A DNA stretch of 64,000 nucleotides from Sphingomonas aliaeris (lineage in GTDB: Bacteria; Pseudomonadota; Alphaproteobacteria; Sphingomonadales; Sphingomonadaceae). Below the pieces are notes generated by a model, which saw only the letters and a program-made list of their open reading frames with translations, was not told the DNA's origin and made no database searches. This document shows, one piece after another, positions 35,740 through 45,180 of this stretch. Position 1 is the stretch's first letter, and each line of letters begins with the position of its first letter. The DNA lies in contig NZ_CP061035.1 of NCBI RefSeq assembly GCF_016743815.1, forward strand, positions 870,501 through 934,500. Direction: 5' to 3'. The translations under genes and the position numbers were made by a program.

Positions 35740-36416
35740 GCGGCGTTGTCGGCATCGATGCCGATCCCGGGATGTCGCCCGAAGGGGCACGGCTTGCTAT
35801 GGAGATGCGGATGTTTCCGCTCGCGGTATGTCGTGCGAGGCAGGCGCTCTTCCGCCGCAACATCGAGCTCAATGTCCGGAGCGCCACGCCGCTGCTCGAC
35901 ATCGTCGCGAAGGCGACCGGGCTGGAGCTGTCAGATGTCGCGTGCGACATCCGGCCCCCTCCCGGCTGGCCGATCCGATCGCTGCAGGGCGCCGGACTAG
36001 CGACGCTGGAAAGCGTCGACCGCCAGTTCTCCTTCACCCCGAAGGCGATCCTCCGCCGCCATCGGAAAGCCGGACTGATCGTGCGATGGGATCCCGCGAA
36101 CAAAGACGTAATAGGCGTGAGGATCGTCGGGAATTCGATCGAGATGACCGTGGTCGCTGGCCCGCTGCAGCTCGACACGCTCGACGGCCGCGCGCGCCTG
36201 CGCGTGCCATGGGGCATTCCGGCCACCCTGGCCGCGGCCATGCCGGGACGGCCGGTCTCGCAGATCGTGGAACACCCATGGCTGCAGACGACGTCCTGGC
36301 CGGTCGTCGCCGTGATCGACGACGGCGGCGCGACGGTGCTGACGTTTCAGACGGGCCATGCGGCCTGGCCCACACCGACGTCCGCAGAGGATTCGTACGG
36401 AAGGGAGCCGGCGTGA
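35736..36416 (+). CDS. unknown protein of the kinase-nuclease operon
   Basis: 226 residues, soluble, no signal peptide. No motif I recognise; LDIVAKATGLELSDVACDI and ILRRHRKAGLIVRW look like a compact alpha/beta protein. It overlaps the kinase gene by 4 bases and the next gene by one, so it is translated with them. Confidence 0.6.
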   Translation: MSGVVGIDADPGMSPEGARLAMEMRMFPLAVCRARQALFRRNIELNVRSATPLLDIVAKATGLELSDVACDIRPPPGWPIRSLQGAGLATLESVDRQFSFTPKAILRRHRKAGLIVRWDPANKDVIGVRIVGNSIEMTVVAGPLQLDTLDGRARLRVPWGIPATLAAAMPGRPVSQIVEHPWLQTTSWPVVAVIDDGGATVLTFQTGHAAWPTPTSAEDSYGREPA

Positions 36417-36781
36417 TGCAGACGAACGTGTGTAGCCGCCGGAGCATCCTGAGCATCGTCGATGCGCTCGAGCCGATGTCTCTCGACCTGGGCGTACGTG
36501 GATGGGAGATGGAACGGCTGATCGGCGTACATGATGGCCTGTGGCCGATGTCGCCGTCGGTGCGCGCCCTGTGGTGGCCGACGAAGGCGCAGTCCAGGCG
36601 CGTCGAGGCGCTCGGCGGCGTGTTCGCCGCAGCACTCGGGCTGATCGGTGCCGACGCCGCCCTCTGGCTGCGGAACAGGAACGTCGGGCTCGGATGCTCC
36701 CCGATCCGCTTCATGCTCAGCAACCCGGACGGGGTCGCCATCCTGCGACGAATTCTGGCGGCGGAGCAGGGGGCATGCTGA
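36416..36781 (+). CDS. MbcA/ParS/Xre-antitoxin-like small protein 1
   Basis: 121 residues. The C-terminal half (FAAALGLIGADAALWLRNRNVGLGCSPIRFMLSNPDGVAILRRIL) follows the DUF2384 toxin-binding pattern W-L-...-N-...-SP...L...G. No RES-domain toxin is evident beside it. Paralogous to the product at 38334-38702. It overlaps the nuclease gene by 7 bases. Confidence 0.6.
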   Translation: MQTNVCSRRSILSIVDALEPMSLDLGVRGWEMERLIGVHDGLWPMSPSVRALWWPTKAQSRRVEALGGVFAAALGLIGADAALWLRNRNVGLGCSPIRFMLSNPDGVAILRRILAAEQGAC

Positions 36782-38337
36782 TTCCGGAAAACGCGACCCA
36801 AGGCATGTCGTCGCCCGCCCAGCCGCTGCTGCCCATCACGGGCTCGGCGCTCGCCGACCTGTACGCCTGCGAGCGTCGCTTCCACAACGACCTGCTCGCC
36901 GATCCCGCCGACCGCGACCCGGTGAACGGCTTCGTCGAACTGCTGTGGCGGAACGGCAGCAGGCACGAGGCCGAGATCATAGCGCAGCTGGGCAGCGACG
37001 TGGTCGATCTGCGCGCGGTTCCGCACGCCGGGAGGATGAACGCGACGCTCGCGGCCCTGTCGGCCGGAGCCCGGGTTGTCGTCGGCGCCCGGCTCGAGCT
37101 TGGGGACCGCTTCGGCATGCCGGACCTCATCGTGCTCGAGGACGGGGCGCACTACGCTGGCGACATCAAGAGCGGCACGCCGTTCGCCGCGAACGGCACC
37201 GACGCGAAGAGCGCCTATGCAGCTCAGATCGGCTTCTATGCGGGACTGCTGGCCGATCTGGGTGTTGGGAGCGGCGACCGCGCATTCGTGATCGGCGACG
37301 ACGGGGTGCCGGCCTGGTTCGATCTGGGTGTGACCGCGTCGCGCGGAGGCCGCTCGATCGCCCGGATGGTCGAGGAACTGACGGACCTTGCCCGGGTGAT
37401 ACGTGACGGTGCGGTGCTCGCTACTCCCGCGGCGAGCGCCGCTTGCGGCATGTGCGTTTGGAAATCGACGTGCAGCGCGATGCTGTATGCAGCGGATGAC
37501 CCGACCCTGGTGGCAGGGCTGGGAAGGGCGGCGCGGTCTGCACTGGCACCGGTCGCGCGCACGGTCGCGGAACTGGCGGCCCTGCCGCTGACTGATGGTC
37601 CAAAGGTCAAGGGTGTCGGCCCCGAGCGCATGGCGACCTTCGTCGAGCGTGCCCGGCTTCTGCATCAGCCCGATGCGGGCGCTTACGCTACGCGACCGCT
37701 CGGACTTGAGCGGCGGCACCACGAGCTCCACCTGGACCTCGAAACCGATCCAACGAACGGCAACCTCGTATATCTGCACGGCATCCACGAGCGCATCGGG
37801 ACCGGACCGGACGCGGTTGAACGCTACGTTCACTTCCTCGCTCCTGATCGGGAGAGCGAGCGCAATGCCTTTGCGGATGCCTGGGCCTACCTCACGGCCG
37901 ATCCCACTGCGCTCGTGACCACCTACAGCGCATTCGAGCGCACGACGTACCGGCTGCTCCAGCGCCGCTATCCCGAGATCGCGAGCGAGGCGGACGTGGA
38001 GGAGCTGTTCAGGTCGCCGCGGTCCGTCGACCTGTATTTCGATGCCGTGTTCCCCGCCACCGTGTGGCCGATCGGATCGATGGGACTGAAGGCGGTCGCG
38101 CGGCACCTTGGCTTCGACTGGCGCGACAAGGCCCCGAGTGGTGCGGGCTCCATCGGCTGGTTCGTCGAATGGCAGGAGACCAGGGATCCGGCTCTGCTGA
38201 AGCGTATCCTCGAATACAATGCGGATGACTGCATCGCGTCGTCCGTCGTGCTAGATGGTCTCATCGCGCTCCCCGTGCGCGGACCACTCGATTGGCCGCC
38301 AGCCGCGGCCGCGACGGACAGGGAGCGCGAGAGATGA
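36775..38337 (+). CDS. TM0106-type RecB/Cas4-like nuclease with RNase H-like domain
   Basis: 520 residues. N-terminal half: a PD-(D/E)xK nuclease (GMPDLIVLEDGAHYAGDIKSG, with Asp and DIK) framed by cysteines Cys32 and the CxxCx5C cluster CGMCVWKSTC, the Cas4/AddB iron-sulfur layout. A helix-hairpin-like KVKGVGPERMATFV lies between the halves. C-terminal half: RNase H_2/DEDD exonuclease with LDLET, TTYSAFERTTY and EYNADDC. Likely trims or degrades DNA or RNA in the cytosol. Core enzyme of the operon. Confidence 0.85.
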   Translation: MLIPENATQGMSSPAQPLLPITGSALADLYACERRFHNDLLADPADRDPVNGFVELLWRNGSRHEAEIIAQLGSDVVDLRAVPHAGRMNATLAALSAGARVVVGARLELGDRFGMPDLIVLEDGAHYAGDIKSGTPFAANGTDAKSAYAAQIGFYAGLLADLGVGSGDRAFVIGDDGVPAWFDLGVTASRGGRSIARMVEELTDLARVIRDGAVLATPAASAACGMCVWKSTCSAMLYAADDPTLVAGLGRAARSALAPVARTVAELAALPLTDGPKVKGVGPERMATFVERARLLHQPDAGAYATRPLGLERRHHELHLDLETDPTNGNLVYLHGIHERIGTGPDAVERYVHFLAPDRESERNAFADAWAYLTADPTALVTTYSAFERTTYRLLQRRYPEIASEADVEELFRSPRSVDLYFDAVFPATVWPIGSMGLKAVARHLGFDWRDKAPSGAGSIGWFVEWQETRDPALLKRILEYNADDCIASSVVLDGLIALPVRGPLDWPPAAAATDRERER

Positions 38338-38702
38338 TCGGGGCAGACGAGCTCGAGCTGTTCCACGCCATTGCTCGCCTTGAGCGCGTGGCTTACGATA
38401 TCGGCTTCTCCAACGAGGAGGTCTCCGCGCTCTTGGGCCTTGGCAAGGGCGCGTGGCCGCCGCCGATCGTCGGTCGCTGGTCCCCTATGGACGTGGTCTC
38501 GGAAACCCGGATGCGCGACCTGGCCGAGGTCTGCACACGTCTGTCATCGGAATTCGGAGCCGACGCGGTCTTCTGGCTACGGCGCTACAACGCCGCCGCT
38601 GCTCTGACGCCGCTCGGCTACCTAAACTCCGATCCGGGCGCGCTCAGGGCGCTCAGGGATGGCCTCCGCGCAAGTGACGGGAGTTTCGATGAGACGCTCT
38701 GA
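38334..38702 (+). CDS. MbcA/ParS-like small protein 2
   Basis: 122 residues, overlapping the nuclease gene by 4 bases. The end (LSSEFGADAVFWLRRYNAAAALTPLGYLNSDPGALRALRDGL) aligns with the same part of the product at 36416-36781, and the middle LGLGKGAWPPPIVGRW parallels GVHDGLWPMSPSVRALW. Two such proteins flanking one nuclease is unusual. Confidence 0.55.
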   Translation: MIGADELELFHAIARLERVAYDIGFSNEEVSALLGLGKGAWPPPIVGRWSPMDVVSETRMRDLAEVCTRLSSEFGADAVFWLRRYNAAAALTPLGYLNSDPGALRALRDGLRASDGSFDETL

Positions 38703-38765
38703 TCGCCGGCGCGCATCTGTCTCTGCGGATGCCAGCGTCCGCAAGGACTGCGTGAGCGCGGCACG

Positions 38766-39413
38766 ATGATCGGCAACGACATAGAGACCGCGATCGAGCT
38801 CGCATGCGACGCCCGGGCCCTGCTCGTCGGCACTGGTGCCATGCACGCTACGATCTATGTCGATGCGGCGATCAGAAGCCTTCGTCACGCACGGGCATCG
38901 CTTCTCCGCCAGGCGCGCCGGGGGGCACCGGTGTCGACGCGCTCCGATGGCTGGCGTCGCATCGTCTTCGCCGATGGCATGACCACGGCAGTGATGCTGG
39001 CGCCGGTCGGGGATGGCCTATGGGAAAGGGGGGTGTCCGGCTCGGGCGGAGTTGAGCAGGCTCCCGGGAGTGACGTCGAGTGGAGGGGGCCGGTGGCGGT
39101 CGATCTCGGCGCGTCGCTCATCGCCGATCCGCGTACGCGGGCATTGGCGGCTGGTCCCGTCGGAGCTTCGCTCCTCATGGACGCCCTGGCCCATACCTCT
39201 TGGTACAATCCTGAGACGACGGTCCGCTGGACCGCCGGCGTGGCAGGCGCCCGATCGATAGTCTGCGCGATGCACGGGAACAGTCACGTGGCCGCCCTCT
39301 CGCCCGCGCTTGCGGGACTGGCCATCGACGCCGACGTCCTCGCCGCGATCGAGGCTATCGGCTGGCGCCGCGATCCGGCCGCCCGTTGGCGCGTGCGGGA
39401 CGACGCGCGCTGA
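38766..39413 (+). CDS. unknown protein, last of the kinase-nuclease operon
   Basis: 215 residues, soluble. No recognised motif; a helical N-terminal part is followed by an alpha/beta region (TTAVMLAPVGDGLWERG, SIVCAMHGNSHVAALSP). 63 bases after the previous gene. Its 3' end overlaps the convergent helical gene by 59 bases, so the cargo and recombinase modules meet here. Confidence 0.55.
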   Translation: MIGNDIETAIELACDARALLVGTGAMHATIYVDAAIRSLRHARASLLRQARRGAPVSTRSDGWRRIVFADGMTTAVMLAPVGDGLWERGVSGSGGVEQAPGSDVEWRGPVAVDLGASLIADPRTRALAAGPVGASLLMDALAHTSWYNPETTVRWTAGVAGARSIVCAMHGNSHVAALSPALAGLAIDADVLAAIEAIGWRRDPAARWRVRDDAR

Positions 39414-39870
39414 GCGACAGTCCGGCGCCTGGAGCCGCTCCGGCCCGTGCCGACATTGCGGCTATCCGCCGCGTCATGCCGTGTAGCGCCACCTGCATCT
39501 GGGCGATCAGACTGGCTTGCTGCTCGATGATCAGGTCCTTGGCTCGGGAATCCCGACGTTCGGCGCGCTCGCCGGCCTCGGCCTCCCGACGGACGGTACG
39601 TCGCCGATCCTCTGCATCGGAAAGCGCCTCAAGAAGGGTGGCGAGCCGGTCCCGGTTGGAGGCGATCGTGTTGCGGGCGCAGGCGGCTTCGCGCGCCAGC
39701 GACAGTTCGGTGAAGGCTAGCCGGCCCTCCGACAGCAACCGGACGTTCGTCTGGTCGCGAGGCGTCCCGTCCTTGAGTCGCGCGATTGCAAGCCACAGCC
39801 TCACGTCCACCTTCCTGAGCGGCGTGGCATCGCTGATACCCATGGAACTCAGTATCTTCTCTTCGTCCAT
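39355..39870 (-). CDS. small helical accessory of the recombinase trio (TnpC/GmtX-like)
   Basis: 171 residues with an HTH-like segment (AFTELSLAREAACARNTIASNRDRL) followed by a long charged coiled coil (residues 80-140). Size, fold and place after the recombinases resemble TnpC of Tn554 and the small partner of gamma-mobile-trio modules. It starts 2 bases after the third recombinase stop. Confidence 0.55.
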   Translation of the reverse strand: MDEEKILSSMGISDATPLRKVDVRLWLAIARLKDGTPRDQTNVRLLSEGRLAFTELSLAREAACARNTIASNRDRLATLLEALSDAEDRRRTVRREAEAGERAERRDSRAKDLIIEQQASLIAQMQVALHGMTRRIAAMSARAGAAPGAGLSLSARRPARANGRPDRGASR

Positions 39871-39872
39871 TC

Positions 39873-41920
39873 TCAGTCCTCCAGTTCATTGTCGGGCGGG
39901 ATGCGGCCGTCGAGCCTCTTCAGCATGTTTCGCGCCGTCGCGGCCTGACCCGCGTGGACCCAGGCCTCTTCCTCGCGACCGATCGTGCGGCTGATGAGCA
40001 CCTGACGGCGCGCTGCCGCGTAGCGCGACGTCCAGAAGTGCAGGTGCTCGCTATCGACCACGCACAGCTTGCAGTTGGCGCAGTTCTCGTCGGTGCGGTT
40101 GTCGGCGGGCTGGCGGCTCCACCATCCGGCGCTTCCGGCCACGAGATGGCAGAGGGCGTGACGCGGCATGAGCCGCAGGCCGCATTTGCCGGCACCTGAT
40201 TCGAAGAGCCCAAGTTGGCGTTTGCTCGCCCACGCCTGCACCTTCGTCACGGCCTCTTCGCCCCTGAGACCGCATGTGAGCTCGCGCACCTCGTCGATGT
40301 GGGTGGTCAGGAGGTCGCCGAGCCAACCGGTGACGGGCCGGCTGCCATCGGAGATTCCCACGATGGTCCGGGCAAGCGTCCGTGCCATCGCGTCGTTCAC
40401 TTCCTCCATCAGCGCGGGGTCGTTCGACTGGTAGGCGCCGTTGATGACGTTGTGCATCTTGTGCCTTAGCCTCCGCGCAAGCGGCAGCGTCATGCGTCCG
40501 TCGACCCTCAGCAGGAACTGAACGAGCGTCCGCCTCCATCCGCGCGAGCTGATGTTCGCTCCCTTGAGCCGTTTGAACGTCGTGAGGTCGGTACCATCGC
40601 GCGCCACGTCGGGAAGGGCTGACCATTCGATGGCCTCCGCCAGGAAGACGTGCATCCAGTCTCGGAGCGTATGGTAGCTCATCGGACGAACCAGGTCGCC
40701 GCGCAGACTACGGAAGCCGTTGTAGCGGTTGATGAGCAGTCGTGTCGATGCGTCGCCTTCAGCGATCTCCCGGAAGGGGGCCAGAACCTGATGGATCGTG
40801 GCGATCGCCTGGACGGCATCGGGAAGTTCCGTGTCGCCGGCGGTCGCGCAGCCGATGAGCCACTGGTCCTTCTCCGGCTCCCCATCGGTCATCTTGAACC
40901 TCGTCGAGTTCAGCCAGTAGAGATCGAACGTGTGCGTGTCCGACCGCGAACGCTCCACGCATGCTGGCAGACCGGTCTGCGGGTCGATGCCGGCTTCTAC
41001 GGCGAGTACCTCAGAGCTGCGCTGCCCACCGCATGCGAACACCAGGGTGGCACAGGCTCCCACGACGCGTCTGAGGCCATGCTCGATGATGCTCTCGTAG
41101 ACCCTCCACGGCGCGCCAGCCGGAACCTCGAGCCATGGTTCGCCGTCCTCCGCCAGCGGCGAGAACGAACGCTCGGGAAGCGAGGCCTTAAACTTAACCT
41201 TGTGGCGGCCACCCTGGTATGTGCGGCGCAATTCCATGCAGGAGCGTAGAGCGCTCTCGACTTCGTCCGCCGGGGTGCCGAGCATGGCCGTTGCGGCCTG
41301 TACCACCGCGACCGCGACCTCGTCGGGTATGGGGTCTCCTTTGCGGGGACCATCGCCGCTCATTGAGATGACGATCGAGGTCGGGCTCTGATGCACGAAC
41401 GGGTCGAAGGTGAGAGCGTCGACGCCCGCCTCGGCCATCGCCGGCGCCTGGTCCCGCAGGACGTGCCACGGCGCGATGAGCACACGTACGGTCCCCTGGG
41501 TCGGGCGTTGAGAGCGGCTGCTGTCAAGTCTTCCGGCGTCGATCTCATCTTCCAGCTCGTCTAGGAAGTATTCGAACTGCTCCTCGTCGAGGTCGGCAAG
41601 CCCACCGCCCGTCCGGGCTACCCAGGCTAGGACCCGGTCGAGACCCGTTACCTTCAGGCACACGCTCTGGATATTGCGGGTGGCCTCCCCCCTCGGGTCC
41701 ACCAGGAGGGACCAGACGAGTACCTTGGCCACCTCCTGGAACCCGTCCGGCATGCGGCGGAAGTCGATCTTGAATGACGTATACCCGGCGTTGGGCAGAT
41801 CGAGCCACCACTCGTTCTCTAGCCAAGTGCTCCGGCTGCTGACTGCGATGTCGTCTGCGCGGGCGGCGGCGACGTCGATGACGCCTGGCTGGCGGCAACG
41901 ATCTCAGATGTGTTGGGCAC
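39873..41920 (-). CDS. third recombinase of the trio, large tyrosine recombinase-like
   Basis: About 682 residues. As read, the first ATG is 41753, but coding-like sequence (VIDVAAARADDIAV...WWLDLPNAGYTSFKIDF) continues upstream in frame to the previous gene's TGA without any start codon. Adding one base near 41882-41885 connects it to GTG 41920, which has a perfect GGAGGT five bases upstream and overlaps gene two. CGGQRSSEVLAVEAG holds the first catalytic Arg, SSRGWRRTLVQFLL the second region; a Cys-rich ENCANCKLC segment lies near the end. Confidence 0.7.
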
Positions 41921-43741
41921 TTACGACCTCCATCATTGGGCCGATGTCGAGATCACGGGCACGCGCGACTACGTCGGCGCGCGTCTCGAACATCGGGCGG
42001 TACTTGAACACGAGCTCATCAGCGACGGGCTTCCAGATTCCCTCCCACAAATCGGGAGCCATGTTGGGCTCCGATCGCAGGATCGCCTCGAGCAGCAGAT
42101 CGACGCGCCGGCAGGAGACAGGGTCGTCGAAGTCGGGCTCGCCGTGCTCGCAGGTTGGGCACATTCCGTAGGCGGTACAGGGCTGGTTGCGCGGCTGGCC
42201 CGGAATCGGACCATCGAACGGCTGGCTGCACCACCAGCCGGGCGTTGCGGCCATCACGTCCTCCTGCGGAAGGAACGTCCGCTTGTCGGCCATCCGTCGG
42301 CCTTCGCGACGGTGGGCGCCGATCGCCATGAGGCCTACGCCGAAGGCTTCGTCCATGCGCGCGCCAGCTTCGTCGCTGACATAGTACTTCGCATCCACCT
42401 CATGACTGTGGTTGCCGAGCACCGACCTGATGGCCAGGTCGCCCTGCGACAGCAGATCGCCGATATCGATGGCGATCTTGCGCGGCACCGAGCCGGTGAT
42501 CGGCGTCAGGCCATGATCTCGGCAGAAGTAGTTGATCGGCGTCGACAGCATATCGCCGCCCACCAGATCGGTCACTCTCCTGTGGCGTCCCATGATAATG
42601 GCGAGAAGCAGGCGGTCGGCGTCCTTCTCATTCACCCTATCGCGGATGTTCGCCGACCATTCCTTGAGAAACTCGATGAGGTTTGCCGGGCTGTGCCACT
42701 GTTTGGTGAGCGCCGCGCTGCAGGTCTTCCAGGCTTTGACCTTCGCACGCCAGACTTCCACTTCGAGCCGCTTGACGCCGAGACGTTCGGGGTAGCTGAT
42801 CTTGCCCAGGCGGAGCTCCGCGAGCATGGACCCATCTAGGCGCAACTGGATCATGAGCATGATCGCGAAGGGCGCGATGTGGTGGGTCGTTGGCATGTAT
42901 GCGGACATTGCCCGGATGATCGAGAGGCCGGGGCCCGCCCTCCGGAGCAAGGCGTTTACCGCGTCCTTGTCCGGAATGTTGAAGCCAAATCTGGCGTGGG
43001 TGGCTCGCGCGAGCTTGATCGTCTTCGCGAACTTTTCGTCCTCGTTTGCCGGATGTGTCGGGTCGCGGAAAGCCTTGCAGAGCGTCATGGTATCGCTCAT
43101 TTCCGAGATGGTTGCGACGAGCAGCTTGCGCAGCTCTCCCGTGGTGGGGATTTTTCGTGCGGTCGGCTTGTTGTTGGATCTGAGCGTGGGACCCGCGACC
43201 GAGGCGTACGGACGCTTTATGAAGCTGACGTGATCGCACTTCCCCGACTTGCGCAGCATGTGCTGCACGCAGTGGATCATGACCGACCGCATGACCTTGC
43301 TACGGTCGCGCGCACCCGACGCGTTCAGGCCGTCGAGATACGATCTGAATGCCGTCAGGTGCGTCCGTCTGACTGCGGCGAAGTCCAGATCGGGATCAGT
43401 CCCCGCAGTCAGACGGACGAAGTCGAGAAGGGTGTTCGCCCGGTTGACGATCTTGTCCTTTTTGACTTCGCACGCGAACTTGCCAAAGCCGACTGCGAGG
43501 CCGCTGGCCATCTCGGGCAGCAGGTTCAGATCGTCCAGCTCGATCCTGAGATCGGTCCCGTCCTTCTTTTTTCCGGAAAGATCACGGCCACGACGCGTCC
43601 ATCCGCTTCCTCGATGTGGAATCGCTGCATCCGGGCGGCACGCGGGCCGCGGTCTCTGCCGGCGAGCTGGCGTTCCATCAGCGACGGCTTGGCGCGGGGC
43701 TTGCCGGCGCCACTCGCGGTTTTTTGTTCGGCGTTACGCAT
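41904..43741 (-). CDS. second recombinase of the trio, frameshifted near its start
   Basis: About 612 residues from ATG 43741, which overlaps the first recombinase stop by 8 bases. The frame breaks at the T6 run 43567-43572; one added base joins FPEKK to DGTDLRIELDDLNLLPEMASGLAVGF. As read, only an internal start gives 535 residues. Degenerate catalytic regions are visible (VPRKIAIDIG, VLGNHSHEVDAKYYVSD with the candidate Tyr), and a Cys cluster (CTAYGMCPTCEHG) sits near the end. Confidence 0.7.
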
Positions 43742-45005
43742 TGATCAGGGCGTCCAATCCGGCTGCGAGGAGGTCAGCGGCTTCGGGTTCGAAGCTGCGC
43801 GACATGTCGAGATAGACGTCCCGGGTCACCGAGACGGTCTTGTGGCCAAGCCTTGCCTGCAGGATGTCCCAGGGATCCTTCCCGAGCGCGACGAGCTTGT
43901 GGAACAACCGCATGGCGAACGAGTGGCGCAGGTCGTGGAGCCGGTAGCGGGCGGGCAAATACTCGAACGTGCGCCCTTCGTCTTCGATCGTGATGGGGTC
44001 GGAGGGCAGCGCCCTGCGAACGGCCGCCCGGAAGATTTCGGAGAGCTGCTGCGCCCGCATCCGTCTCCCCGTGCTTTCGCCAGCGTCGTGCCCTGCGACG
44101 AACACCGTTCCGGGATCCGCGAAGCCCCTCGCGGCCGCGGCCGTGATCGCCTTCGCACGGAGCCGCCGTGCATAGGTCTGGACTTCTGCTACCAGGATGT
44201 TCGCGACGAAGACGTTGCGCTCCCTGCCACCTTTGCCCTTGATGCGGACGATCGTCCAAGCCGATCGGTTCGCTTCGGTCACGGTGACCGCGAGAAACGG
44301 TGCGAGAGGCAGGCTGGCGAGCTCGCCACCTCGCACGCCGGTGGTGATGCCGAGGTCGCCCATGAGGCGGTTGCGGCAGGATGACGGCATCTCTGCGTCC
44401 TCCGCGATATCGCTAGGGCGCGGCCCGAGTTCGGCAGCAATGAGTTCGTATTCCGCGTCTGAGATGTGGCGGCGCTTCTTCGACTGATAGCTGCGGTACG
44501 CATTGGTCTTGGGGTCGAGATTAGATGCGATGCCGAGTTCGGCGATCAGCTCTTCCGCGTCGAGCTCGACGTCGGAGACGTTCTGGCTATTGGTGTAGCG
44601 ATAGGCTTGAATGACGCGGCGGACGCGCCGCTCGAGGGTCAAGCCGTCGATCTCGGCCCCAGTGAACCAGTGTCGCCGCTCGCTGAGAGCCTGCACGTAG
44701 CCGAAGAGCACTTCCGGATCTGCATCAGACCAGGCGATGTCGTAGTACTGGAGATATTCGAGAAAGGGTTTGAGTTCGGAGGCGTATGTGTTGGACGTGT
44801 TCCCGCTCTGACCGTCGCCCCGCTTCCGGGCCCCCTTTTTCGCTACCTTCGCCAGAAAGAGGGTCGTCTCAATGTGAGGAATCTCGGTCTCGGTATTGAC
44901 CAGGAACGCCCAGCCTACCGGCAACGGTAGCCTGCGACCCGCCAGATCGCGCCAATGCGGCGTTGCCACTGCGTCGGGATTGTAATATTGGACGCGATAG
45001 GTCAT
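43734..45005 (-). CDS. first recombinase of the trio, tyrosine-type integrase
   Basis: 423 residues from ATG 45005 with AAGGA upstream. The catalytic domain is complete: GVRGGELASLPLAPF (Arg I, about residue 225), HDLRHSFAMRLF (His-x-x-Arg) and RLGHKTVSVTRDVYLDMS (His and nucleophile Tyr). It heads the module, transcribed inward like tnpA of Tn554, which suggests that one end of the mobile island is near 45-46 kb. Confidence 0.82.
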   Translation of the reverse strand: MTYRVQYYNPDAVATPHWRDLAGRRLPLPVGWAFLVNTETEIPHIETTLFLAKVAKKGARKRGDGQSGNTSNTYASELKPFLEYLQYYDIAWSDADPEVLFGYVQALSERRHWFTGAEIDGLTLERRVRRVIQAYRYTNSQNVSDVELDAEELIAELGIASNLDPKTNAYRSYQSKKRRHISDAEYELIAAELGPRPSDIAEDAEMPSSCRNRLMGDLGITTGVRGGELASLPLAPFLAVTVTEANRSAWTIVRIKGKGGRERNVFVANILVAEVQTYARRLRAKAITAAAARGFADPGTVFVAGHDAGESTGRRMRAQQLSEIFRAAVRRALPSDPITIEDEGRTFEYLPARYRLHDLRHSFAMRLFHKLVALGKDPWDILQARLGHKTVSVTRDVYLDMSRSFEPEAADLLAAGLDALINA

Positions 45006-45158
45006 AGGTAATCCTTGTGAAAACCTGTTAAGAATATGAAGCTTGGAAACTGAGCACTTTTTGGGAGCCGGAAATACTTTCAATTATTCCCGGCGAGACC
45101 TGATTTGCTCAGTTCTTGGCAGACGAAATACTTCGAAAATTCGCTTGAATTACCGGAC

Positions 45159-45175
45159 GTTCGAATTTTACGAAC
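45159..45175. promoter_or_regulatory. inverted repeat in an A/T-rich spacer upstream of the trio
   Basis: GTTCG and CGAAC flank AATTTTA in a locally A/T-rich patch between the AlpA-like gene and the first recombinase. A similar TTCGAAAATTCG lies about 25 bases before. Probable binding site for the AlpA-like protein or the recombinase. Confidence 0.35.
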
Positions 45176-45180
45176 TTTCC

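Noticed and set aside
35736..36416. RES-domain toxin paired with the DUF2384-like protein
   Set aside because: I could not find the Arg, Glu and Ser motifs of RES proteins in the expected order.
41904..41906. Programmed stop read-through between recombinases two and three
   Set aside because: A one-base error plus an excellent GGAGGT-GTG start explains the open frame more simply.
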